Origin: Spongiactinospora sp. TRM90649 | GTDB lineage: Bacteria; Actinomycetota; Actinomycetes; Streptosporangiales; Streptosporangiaceae | Reading direction: 5' to 3' | Assembly: GCF_029382225.1 (NCBI RefSeq) | Contig: NZ_JARLTC010000008.1 | Coordinates: 248,001-312,000, forward strand | Length of the DNA stretch: 64,000 bases | Part shown: positions 53,882 through 61,270 of the stretch, one piece after another | Numbering within the stretch: the first letter of the stretch is position 1 | How the letters are laid out: each line of letters begins with the position of its first letter | Notes under the pieces: generated by a model | The model's input: only the letters and a program-made list of their open reading frames with translations | The model's database searches: none | Told to the model about the DNA's origin: nothing | Position numbers and translations under genes: made by a program

Positions 53882-56145
53882 TGGTCCGCCTTGTGCCGAA
53901 GTTCGCTGAGTTGTGACGTCACCGTGTCGACTCCGATCGGTGCGAACTGCGCGGGCGTGGATCCCTCCCTCACCGTGCCGACCGCCAGCACGGTCAGCAG
54001 CAGCGCCACCCCCGCGAGCACTCCGGCCACCACGGTGGCCGGGGTCCGCCCCGGGACCAGTGACGCCAGTGTGCGGCGCATCTGCCGGCCCGGCCCCTCC
54101 ACACCGGGGCCCGCGCAGATCGTCCAGAGCGCGACCGCCGCGCCCCAGCTCAGTGCGTTCTCAATAGGCATACCCTGCACGAGCACGGTCAGCAGCAGGG
54201 TCACCGGAAGGCCCAGGATCAGGGCGTACGGGACCAGCGCGAGCGTGATGCCCGCCGACTTGGCCAGCGCCAGCGGCTGGGTGAACACCCGGACCACGTC
54301 GAGCGCCGCCGCCCCTGCCGGGCGGTCGCCGAAGGCGGGCTGGGCGATGTCGGCGGCGCGCAGCACGATCGCGATCGGGATGGCCACCACCGCGACCAGC
54401 ACCGGGGCGATGATCGCCGCCATCGCCACCACGATGAGCAGCAGCACGGCCGCCACGCCGTACGCGCGGGAACGTTGCAGCGGGTTGCCAGGACGCTGCC
54501 CGGGGTGGAGCATCCCCCCGGCCTCCTGGCCGGGCCCGGCCTGCGCCGCACGACCGCCCTGCTGGGTGCTCTGCTGCTGGACAGGCTGCTGGGACGGCTG
54601 CTGCGAGCCGTGCCCCGGGTATCCGGCCCCGCCCTGCTGCGGGTACGGCGGGGCGTAGGGCGTCTGCTGCTGCCCGGGGTATCCGCCCTGGCCGTAGCCG
54701 GGCGGCCCCTGCGGAGGCTGCGCGCCATGTTGCGGATTCGGCTGCGGATTCGGCTGGCCGTACGGGCTGGAGTACTGCGGCTGGTTGTACCCGGGGGTCG
54801 GGTAGTTCCTGATGTACTCGGGGATGTCGCCGGGCCGCACCCGCTGGGTGGGGATATCGCCGTCGGGCGTATGCGGACGGCCGGGGGGCACCGGCGTGCC
54901 CACCGGTGGCGGGGTGGGCCGCGCGGCGGCGTCGGCCTGGGTGGAAACGTCCCACCCCTGGGCCCCCGTGGGCATGGCCGCCTGGTCGCCCTGCGTCGGG
55001 GTGTCCCACGCCGGGCGGTCCTGGCCGCCGACGCCCTGGCGGATCTGGCGCAGCTCCTCCGGCGGCACGCGCCGGGTGGGGAAGGGGTCGCCGGTGTCGG
55101 GGCCGGGCTGCTCGCCGAGCAGCGAGACGTAGTCGTGGTCGCGGGAGGGCTCGGGCCTGCGCGGCTCCTGCTCAGGCCGCAGCACCTGGGAGCGGGACGG
55201 GCCGACCGGCGGGGTGGGAACGTCGCCCTCTCCCTGACCTGGCCGCCACGCGACGTCGCGGCTGCGCTCCTGTGCCCTTTCCTGGGCGGAGTCGCGGGCG
55301 GTGACATCGGGGACCGTGGTGATCTCGTCGGGCATCCGGGGCCGGCCCCCGGCCCTCGGCATCAGCCGGCCGATCTGGTCGGCCAGTTCGGCGGCCTTGG
55401 GACGCCTGGCCGGGTCGCGCTGCAGGGCGGCGCGCAGCACCGGCTGGATGACCGGCGGGGCGGCGTCGATGTTGGCCTTGCCCGCCGTGATGTTGTAGAA
55501 GATCATCTCCAGCGTGCCCTTGCCGAAGGGCGGCTGGCCGCTGCACGCGAACAGCATGGTGCCCGCCCAGGCGTGCACGTCTACTTCGGGACCGGCCTCC
55601 TGGCCCTCGATGATCTCCGGGGCGAGGTAGCCGGGGGTGCCGATGAACATGCCGGTCTGGGTCAGCCGGGTGGCGTCGACGGCCTGGGCGATGCCGAAGT
55701 CGATGAGCACGGGCTCGCCGTCGAGGATCATGACGTTGCCCGGCTTGAGGTCGCGGTGGATGACGCCGCCCGCGTGGACGGCGGCGAGCGCGACGGCGAC
55801 CCCCCTGGCCACCTTGAGCAGCGCGGCGGCGCCGAGCGGCCCCTCTTCCTTGACCAGATCGTCGAGCGGCTGCCCGGGAACGTATCGGGTCACGATGTAC
55901 GGACGGTGACCGGTCACATCGGCGTCGACGACCTCGGCGATGTACTCGCTGCGCACCCGGCGCATGGTCTCGACCTCACGGGCGAGCCGGCGGCGCGCCA
56001 CATCGTCGCCCATGACCTCGGGCCGCAGCGCTTTGACCGCGACCTCACGGCCCTGCCGATCAACGGCCAGATGGACAACACCCATACCGCCTTCACCGAG
56101 CCGCCTGAGCAGCCGGTAAGGTCCTAGTCGGTCGTCCTGATTCAT
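53878..56145 (-). CDS. Membrane Ser/Thr protein kinase III
   Basis: 755 residues. Kinase domain ~10-265: GEGGMGVVHLAV, VAVKALRPEV, HRDLKPGNVMILDGEPVLIDFGIAQAV, GTPGYLAPEII. Long Gln/Pro/Gly-rich linker (~290-560), including GYGQGGYPGQQQTPYAPPYP and QQPSQQPVQQQSTQQ. C-terminal helices ~570-740 (AYGVAAVLLLIVVAMAAIIAPVLVAVVAIPIAIVL and others). First gene of the kinase operon. The ATG at 56145 begins MNQDDRLGPYRLLRRLGEGGMG; an in-frame ATG at 56160 would add five residues. Threonine-rich motifs in the linker (ITTVPDVT, DIPTQRVRP, FPTRRVPPEE) are plausible autophosphorylation and FHA-docking sites. Confidence 0.92.
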   Translation of the reverse strand: MNQDDRLGPYRLLRRLGEGGMGVVHLAVDRQGREVAVKALRPEVMGDDVARRRLAREVETMRRVRSEYIAEVVDADVTGHRPYIVTRYVPGQPLDDLVKEEGPLGAAALLKVARGVAVALAAVHAGGVIHRDLKPGNVMILDGEPVLIDFGIAQAVDATRLTQTGMFIGTPGYLAPEIIEGQEAGPEVDVHAWAGTMLFACSGQPPFGKGTLEMIFYNITAGKANIDAAPPVIQPVLRAALQRDPARRPKAAELADQIGRLMPRAGGRPRMPDEITTVPDVTARDSAQERAQERSRDVAWRPGQGEGDVPTPPVGPSRSQVLRPEQEPRRPEPSRDHDYVSLLGEQPGPDTGDPFPTRRVPPEELRQIRQGVGGQDRPAWDTPTQGDQAAMPTGAQGWDVSTQADAAARPTPPPVGTPVPPGRPHTPDGDIPTQRVRPGDIPEYIRNYPTPGYNQPQYSSPYGQPNPQPNPQHGAQPPQGPPGYGQGGYPGQQQTPYAPPYPQQGGAGYPGHGSQQPSQQPVQQQSTQQGGRAAQAGPGQEAGGMLHPGQRPGNPLQRSRAYGVAAVLLLIVVAMAAIIAPVLVAVVAIPIAIVLRAADIAQPAFGDRPAGAAALDVVRVFTQPLALAKSAGITLALVPYALILGLPVTLLLTVLVQGMPIENALSWGAAVALWTICAGPGVEGPGRQMRRTLASLVPGRTPATVVAGVLAGVALLLTVLAVGTVREGSTPAQFAPIGVDTVTSQLSELRHKADQ

Positions 56146-56277
56146 GGCATGAAGCACCATACCGGCTCAAACACCGCCCCAGAGATGAACCGCGAGGCCA
56201 CATTCCCCGCTATTACCACGATCGGGCAGGCCCCAACGGTTTCCCAATCGAAGGTATTAGACAAGCTCGAAACGGCT

Positions 56278-56802
56278 TCAGTTCGCGAGTTCGAGCACCT
56301 CCGCGGATTTCAGCCCGGCGAGCACGGACCCCGGCAGGGCGATCTTGGATCGCCGCAGGCCACTGCCGATGACCACATCGGGGTGGGCGGCGACCGCGGC
56401 GTCGATCAGCACCGGCCAGTCGTCGGGCAACCCCAGCGGGGTGATGCCGCCGTACTCCATGCCGGTCAGGCGGACCGCGTCGTCCTGTGGGGCGAAGGAG
56501 GTCTTGCGCGCCTCCAGGTGACGGCGGACCACCCCGTTCACGTCGGCCCGCATGGTGGCCAGCACCAGGCACGCCGCGTAACGGACCTCGCCGCCGCGCT
56601 TGGCCGCGACGATCACGCAGTTGGCCGACTCGTCGGCGCCGACCTCGTATCGCTCGCAGAAGGCCGCGGTGTCGGCCAGCTCAGGATCGATCGCGGTGAC
56701 ACGCACCTCGTCGCCCAGTTCCGCGACGGCGGCGGCCACCGGCTCGGCCAGCAGGTCGGTCCTGCCGGCCGCCGATGTCCACGAAAGGTTCCCCGGCCCC
56801 AT
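56278..56802 (-). CDS. YbaK/EbsC-type aminoacyl-tRNA deacylase-like protein
   Basis: 174 residues. YbaK/prolyl-tRNA synthetase-associated domain: CVIVAAKRGGEVRYAACLVLATMRADVNGVVRRHLEARKTSFAPQDDAVRLTGMEYGGITPLGLPDDWPVLIDAAVAAHPDVVIGSGLRRSKIALPG. The conserved lysine and GMEYGGITPLGLP loop of the family are present. Relatives hydrolyse mischarged tRNAs (Cys-tRNA(Pro), Ala-tRNA(Pro)); its own specificity is unknown. Monocistronic on the minus strand; the start ATG at 56802 has a GAAGGGATGA purine stretch about 16 bases upstream, so the site is not ideal. The 132 bases to the kinase operon hold no gene. Confidence 0.88.
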   Translation of the reverse strand: MGPGNLSWTSAAGRTDLLAEPVAAAVAELGDEVRVTAIDPELADTAAFCERYEVGADESANCVIVAAKRGGEVRYAACLVLATMRADVNGVVRRHLEARKTSFAPQDDAVRLTGMEYGGITPLGLPDDWPVLIDAAVAAHPDVVIGSGLRRSKIALPGSVLAGLKSAEVLELAN

Positions 56803-57026
56803 CTCGCGACATCATCCCTTCTCGTCGTTCATTCGCGGCGTGCCCACGCGGCATCGCCGCCCGCACGCCCCCCGGCGCGGATCCGCCCCGTCCTCGCCCG
56901 GCCACGTCAGGTCTCGCCATGACCCTACGCCGTCGCCACGCCCCACGAGCACCGAACTTTTTCCCTCCCTATGCTCCCCCGCTCGTGAAGTCAACGGATA
57001 GAAGGCCCGGATGGTTCACCACGGTT

Positions 57027-58595
57027 TCAGGAAGGTGCCGAGAGCACCCGCCGATGCAGGTGGGTGACCACCGCGCGGGCCGACTCCATCGCCCCCGCCT
57101 GCCAGGCGATGAGGTGGGTGAGCCAGTCTCCCGCGAAGTAGACCCGCCCGGCCGGACGGCGTAGCAGCTCGAACCCGCCGGTGAACGACGGCCAGCGCAC
57201 CCATCCCCCGCCGATGTGCGGCTGGCGCTCCCAGGCGATCGACACCGAGGAGAGCAGCTCCTCCCGGTACTTCCGGCCGTGGATCTTCTCGCCCTGGGCC
57301 AGCGCGCGGGCGAGCCGTTCGCGGTGCGGCAGCCCGGCGTAGGCGACGGCGTTCTCGTCGGTGGCGTAGTAGCCGACGACCAGGCCCCGGGCCGAGTGGT
57401 AGCCGTGCGAGGGGTACCAGATGTGGGTGATGTCGAGGTCGGTCTCGGTTACGCCGCCGTAGATGCGGTCGTCCAGCTCCCACCAGCGCCGGCCGTACTC
57501 CAGGCCGATCTTGCCGGCCGAGACCGGGCGGGGCACGCGCAGCGCGGCGGTGACGTCGGCGCCGAGGTTTCCCGGGATCCCGGCGAGCACGTTCGGCGGC
57601 AGCGCGGCGACGCAGTAGTCGGCCTTGAAGACGGTCTGGCCGCAGACGACCTCGACGCCGTGCGGCAGATCGGTGATCTTGGTGACGGCCATGCCGGTCT
57701 TGATGTGGTCCGCGCCGACCTGCCGGGCGAGGGCGGCCACGATGCCGTCCATGCCGCCGACCGGCTGGAACATCGGGGTCGCCTGGTCGTAGCCGAAGTC
57801 CATGGTCACGGACCTGCCGATGCCGCCGGCCAGCACATCGGCGAGGCTCCCCGGCGACGGCAGCGCGGTGCCCTCGGTCAGGCCCGGGTTCACGGTGTAT
57901 CCGCGCCGGGGCGAACCTTCGTAGTCGAGGCGTTCGCCGAGGTCGCCGAACCGCCGCAGGAACTCGACCAGGCGCTCCCGGTCGTCGCGGTCGAGCCGCC
58001 GGTTCAGCGCGCCGGTGTCGGTGGCCTTGGCCAGCAGTTCGGCGATGTACCCGTACAGGTCGGCGCGCGCGGTGCGCGCCCGGACCGGGGCCGCCATCCC
58101 CTGGTTGTAGACGTAGGCCGAGGCGTTGTTGTTGACGAACGTCTCGATCGGCACGCCCAGCTCGCGGCAGTAGTCCATGGTGACCATCCACTGCGCGATC
58201 CGGCCAGGCCCGGCGTTGAAGTAGACCCCATCGCCGAACCCGGCCCGCTGGGTCTCACCCGAGGCGTCGGTGACCGTGTCGCCGCCGCGCAGGGTCAGGC
58301 TGCGCCCGCCGATCCGGTCGCGCGCCTCCAGGACCGTGCAGTCGTAGCCCGCCTTGCCCAGCTCGTAGGCGCAGGTCAGCCCGGCGACCCCGGCGCCCAG
58401 CACGATCACCTTGGCCGCCGCCCTGCCGGTCAGCCGGAAGTCGGACCGCTGCGGCGGCTCGAACCGCGGCTTCGGGGTCTCCTCGCCCGGGGCGAGCCCG
58501 AGCGCTCCCATCGCGGCGAACATGGCGCCCGCGCCGCCCGCCGCTCCCACACCGACCAGCAGGGCACGCCTGGTCAGCCCTTGTGCCTCGGTCAT
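57027..58595 (-). CDS. Exported flavin amine oxidase (L-amino acid oxidase-like)
   Basis: 522 residues. Tat signal TRRALLVGVGAAGGAGAMFAAMGALGL. FAD domain with VIVLGAGVAGLTCAYELGKAGYDCTVLEARDRIGGRSLT (~62-100), then an amine-oxidase substrate domain and C-terminal FAD motif RVYFAGDWLTHLIAWQAGAMESARAVV (~485-510), characteristic of flavin monoamine/L-amino acid oxidases. It would deaminate an amino acid or amine to the oxo compound with H2O2 release, outside the cell or folded before export. Last gene of a four-gene operon, three bases after the M55 peptidase stop. The substrate is unknown; peptide-derived amino acids are a reasonable guess. Confidence 0.88.
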   Translation of the reverse strand: MTEAQGLTRRALLVGVGAAGGAGAMFAAMGALGLAPGEETPKPRFEPPQRSDFRLTGRAAAKVIVLGAGVAGLTCAYELGKAGYDCTVLEARDRIGGRSLTLRGGDTVTDASGETQRAGFGDGVYFNAGPGRIAQWMVTMDYCRELGVPIETFVNNNASAYVYNQGMAAPVRARTARADLYGYIAELLAKATDTGALNRRLDRDDRERLVEFLRRFGDLGERLDYEGSPRRGYTVNPGLTEGTALPSPGSLADVLAGGIGRSVTMDFGYDQATPMFQPVGGMDGIVAALARQVGADHIKTGMAVTKITDLPHGVEVVCGQTVFKADYCVAALPPNVLAGIPGNLGADVTAALRVPRPVSAGKIGLEYGRRWWELDDRIYGGVTETDLDITHIWYPSHGYHSARGLVVGYYATDENAVAYAGLPHRERLARALAQGEKIHGRKYREELLSSVSIAWERQPHIGGGWVRWPSFTGGFELLRRPAGRVYFAGDWLTHLIAWQAGAMESARAVVTHLHRRVLSAPS

Positions 58596-58598
58596 CGC

Positions 58599-59441
58599 TC
58601 AGCCGTAGATCCCGCTGCCGCAGGCGACCTGACCGCCGATCATCGCGAAGATCCCGAACAGCGCCATGATCTGACCGAAGTCGCCGGTGGTGAACTCGGT
58701 GTGCCGGGGCCCGGCCGACCGCACCCCCGGGATCAGCGCGCACCCGGCGGCGATGGCCGTGGAGTTCCACTCGATGCCCAGCGTGTACGGCGGCTCGACC
58801 CGGTAGGGCGCGAAGTCGGCCACCCGCTCCAGCGCCCGGCAGGCCGCCGCGAGGATCCGCTCGTGGGCGACGCGCGGCGGCAGCAGCTCCGCCGAGAACC
58901 GGTCGACCCCCTTCTTCACGGCCACCGTCTCGACGTCTCCCAGCAGTTCGCGCGCCTCCGCGCAGACCGCCTCGTCACCGGTGACCAGCGCCACGGGAAC
59001 TCCAAGGAACCCGGCGTATGCGGCCACGACACGCGTCTCGCCGCACACCTCGCCGTTGAGGTAGACGTTCTGGATCTCCTTGCCCATCCACGTGTGGTTG
59101 AGCACGCCGTCGCGGACCCCTGCCATCGCGTGGTAGCCGACGAGGCAGGCCGCCCGGTGGTCGCTGTCGAGCCCCTGGCCCATCCGCATCGGCTTGCCCG
59201 GGCCGCGCACCAGCGTGGCGCGCGGGTCGAGCAGGTCGATGCGCAGGTTCTTGGTGGACCCGTGCGCGTCGTTGACCAGGATCGTCCGCGCCCCGGCCGC
59301 GCAGACCCCGCCGATCACGGCGTTGGCGTCGGCGGTCATCAGCTCGCACCCGCGCTCGTAGCCGCGCCCGCCGGCGCGCATCTCCTCGGGGTCGGTCAGG
59401 CCGGTCACGCCTTCCATGTCCACCGACAGGTAGACCCTCAT
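58599..59441 (-). CDS. M55 family D-aminopeptidase (DppA-like)
   Basis: 280 residues. Zinc peptidase of the DppA family, which releases N-terminal D-amino acids such as D-Ala from peptides. Metal ligands align exactly with Bacillus DppA numbering: Asp8 and Glu10 (SVDMEG), His60 (NDAHGS), His104 (GYHAM); His116 (NHTW) and the NGEVCGE glutamate complete the site. No signal peptide; cytoplasmic decamer in the family. Start ATG 59441 overlaps the upstream PP-loop gene stop (ATGA). Coupled to an amine oxidase, it may feed peptide-derived amino acids to oxidation; that is an inference. Confidence 0.92.
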   Translation of the reverse strand: MRVYLSVDMEGVTGLTDPEEMRAGGRGYERGCELMTADANAVIGGVCAAGARTILVNDAHGSTKNLRIDLLDPRATLVRGPGKPMRMGQGLDSDHRAACLVGYHAMAGVRDGVLNHTWMGKEIQNVYLNGEVCGETRVVAAYAGFLGVPVALVTGDEAVCAEARELLGDVETVAVKKGVDRFSAELLPPRVAHERILAAACRALERVADFAPYRVEPPYTLGIEWNSTAIAAGCALIPGVRSAGPRHTEFTTGDFGQIMALFGIFAMIGGQVACGSGIYG

Positions 59442-60664
59442 GTCCGCTGACCCCAGCTCTCCACTCGCCGTGCCTCGCTCTCCGTCATGAAGCCGACCTC
59501 CCCGGCCATGAAGTCGGCGACCTGTTTGCGCCAGGGGTCGGGGACCTCCTCGACGGCCGGGCGGTAGCAGTGCTCCAGCCAGGCGGTGGACTCGCGGGTC
59601 GCCCGGAGGTACTCGGCGGCCCTGGCGAAGGGGGTGGTCTCGATGCCGGGCACGTGGGCGCAACCGTACTCGATCATCTCCTGGCCGCCATAGGGGGGCG
59701 GCTTCTGCCACTTGGCCGCCACCGGGCGGGCGGCGGTGATCGCGGTGCGCATCGGACGGCGCTCGATGGCGGCCTGGATCAGCTCCTTGTACAGGCACTT
59801 CCCGCACACCCCGCACGGCCCGCCGTCGCCGCGCAGGCACCACCTGACCTGGTCGCGCAGCGGCGAGGCCAGCGCCAGCCGCATGGTCACCGCCTCGCTG
59901 ACGCCGCCGACCGGCAGCACCATGGGCAGCCCGGCGGCGGCGAACAGGCGGCCCCAGCGCCCGCCGGGCGACCACATCGGGTTGTGCGGCGTGTACCGGT
60001 GCACGTAACGGCCCCCGCCCAGCCAGCGCGAGCCCAACTCGTAGCCGAAGGCGAGGCCGCCCAGGTCGAGCCCGTCGGCCAGCAGCAGCGCTCCCACGGC
60101 CACCGCGTGGTGCTCCGGGTAGCCCGGCCTTGGCTCGGACAGGGTGAACTCCAGGTCCGACTTGACGATCGCCACCTCCCTGCCGGTGCGGGACGCCAGC
60201 CGGGCCAGCACGTCGGAGCGGTAGTGGGTCCAGCGGTTGGGCACCCGGTGGTGCGGCACCCGCTGGAAGTGGACGAGCGGGGCGTCGGGCAGCATCGCCG
60301 CCACCGCCACCGAGTCGGCCCCGCCGCTGTAGGAGATCGCCAGGCGGGAGCCGGAGCGGGGCGTCTCGCCGACCGGCCCGGCCTCGACCCCGAAGCCCTG
60401 TTCCAGGGCTGCGGCGAAGCCGCGTGAGACCGGGCGGTCGAAGACGACGCGCCTGGCCGTCCAGGGGGCGACGACGCTCCAGGCGGCCAGCGCCAGCAGG
60501 TCGGCGTGCACATCGGGCAGCACGCGGGGCAGCCGCACCCGGCACGAGTTGGTGGCCATCCGGACGGCCTGGCCGTCGGTGACCGTCCCGGTGATGGAGT
60601 CTTCGGCGTCGAGCCGGAAACCCAGGTTCCAGACGTCTCCGTCAGGGGCCCAGGTGGCCCTCAC
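59438..60664 (-). CDS. PP-loop ATP pyrophosphatase-type protein (QueC-like core)
   Basis: 408 residues. The N-terminal ~110 form a beta-rich region without a known name (VRATWAPDGDVWNLGFRLDAEDSITGTV). The core (~115-320) is an ATP-pyrophosphatase domain with PP-loop LAISYSGGADSVAVAAML (~128) and a later CGVCGKCLYKEL zinc-type cysteine motif like that of QueC-family nucleotide-forming enzymes. A ~75-residue tail follows. Such domains activate a carboxylate or carbonyl by adenylation; the substrate here is unknown. The GTG at 60664 overlaps the upstream stop (GTGA) with GGAAGG upstream; no other start gives a coding-like N-terminus. Confidence 0.75.
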   Translation of the reverse strand: MRATWAPDGDVWNLGFRLDAEDSITGTVTDGQAVRMATNSCRVRLPRVLPDVHADLLALAAWSVVAPWTARRVVFDRPVSRGFAAALEQGFGVEAGPVGETPRSGSRLAISYSGGADSVAVAAMLPDAPLVHFQRVPHHRVPNRWTHYRSDVLARLASRTGREVAIVKSDLEFTLSEPRPGYPEHHAVAVGALLLADGLDLGGLAFGYELGSRWLGGGRYVHRYTPHNPMWSPGGRWGRLFAAAGLPMVLPVGGVSEAVTMRLALASPLRDQVRWCLRGDGGPCGVCGKCLYKELIQAAIERRPMRTAITAARPVAAKWQKPPPYGGQEMIEYGCAHVPGIETTPFARAAEYLRATRESTAWLEHCYRPAVEEVPDPWRKQVADFMAGEVGFMTESEARRVESWGQRT

Positions 60665-61041
60665 CGAGCACCTTCCCGGTCGCCCTTCGTGGACCCGGCG
60701 TCCCGGCAGGCCGCCTCCACGCGGTCGACCGCCTGCCACAGCAGGACCTCGTTCTGCAGGATGCGGTCCATGGCCGAGGCGGTCTCGCCCGCGAGGCGGT
60801 GGGCGTCGTCCCAGCGGGTCATCCGGGTCTGGTCCGGCGCGCTCCTGGCGATTCGCGCACTGAGTTTCTCGACCTCGCCGCGGAGTTCGGCCAGCTCGCG
60901 TACGACGGCCTTGACCTCCCACAACGAGTCGCGGATGTCGTCTTTGTGATCAGCGCGAGTGACGTATCGGGCATCGAACCAGGACTGTGCCGCGCGCCGG
61001 ATCCACCCGGGGACCAGCACCCGCCTTACTAACCGGGCCAT
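60661..61041 (-). CDS. Hypothetical coiled-coil protein, first gene of the M55/amine-oxidase operon
   Basis: 126 residues. Basic N-terminus (MARLVRRVLVPGWIRRAAQSWFDARY) followed by a long heptad-like helical stretch (~35-115: IRDSLWEVKAVVRELAELRGEVEKLSARIAR, then MDRILQNEVLLWQAVDRVEAACRDAG). No known domain, signal peptide or membrane segment. The stop overlaps the start of the PP-loop gene, so it belongs to the operon. TATCGT lies eight bases before the ATG, suggesting leaderless transcription. Similar short coiled-coil proteins accompany cell-surface glycan genes in actinomycetes, but no glycan gene is visible here. Confidence 0.7.
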   Translation of the reverse strand: MARLVRRVLVPGWIRRAAQSWFDARYVTRADHKDDIRDSLWEVKAVVRELAELRGEVEKLSARIARSAPDQTRMTRWDDAHRLAGETASAMDRILQNEVLLWQAVDRVEAACRDAGSTKGDREGAR

Positions 61042-61074
61042 GGATCGTCACGATAGCGGCACGCGCTGGAGTTC

Positions 61075-61091
61075 CTTGACGAACCGTCAAG
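61075..61091. promoter_or_regulatory. Perfect inverted repeat in the divergent region
   Basis: CTTGACG-AAC-CGTCAAG, 34 bases before the coiled-coil gene start and upstream of the amidase on the other strand. A dyad of this form is a plausible operator for either divergent unit. The rest of the 229-base region shows no riboswitch or gene; I specifically did not find a ydaO (cyclic-di-AMP) pattern. Confidence 0.5.
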
Positions 61092-61270
61092 AGCGTTATC
61101 AGCAGGTATGAAATTGTTGCAGCTCAGCGATGCTGGAACGTGCCGAATCAAGGAATGAAAAAATTCTTCTGCTCATGGCAATGCGAGAAGAAAATCGTTG
61201 ACATCGGCGGGCGGACTCCCCACCCTGGTGGTCGGCGTCGATCATTCGCATCCCCCAGCAGAGGAGCATC

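Noticed and set aside
61092..61270. Possible ydaO (cyclic-di-AMP) riboswitch before the secreted amidase
   Set aside because: Such switches often precede cell-wall hydrolase genes in actinobacteria, but the conserved core blocks are not visible here.
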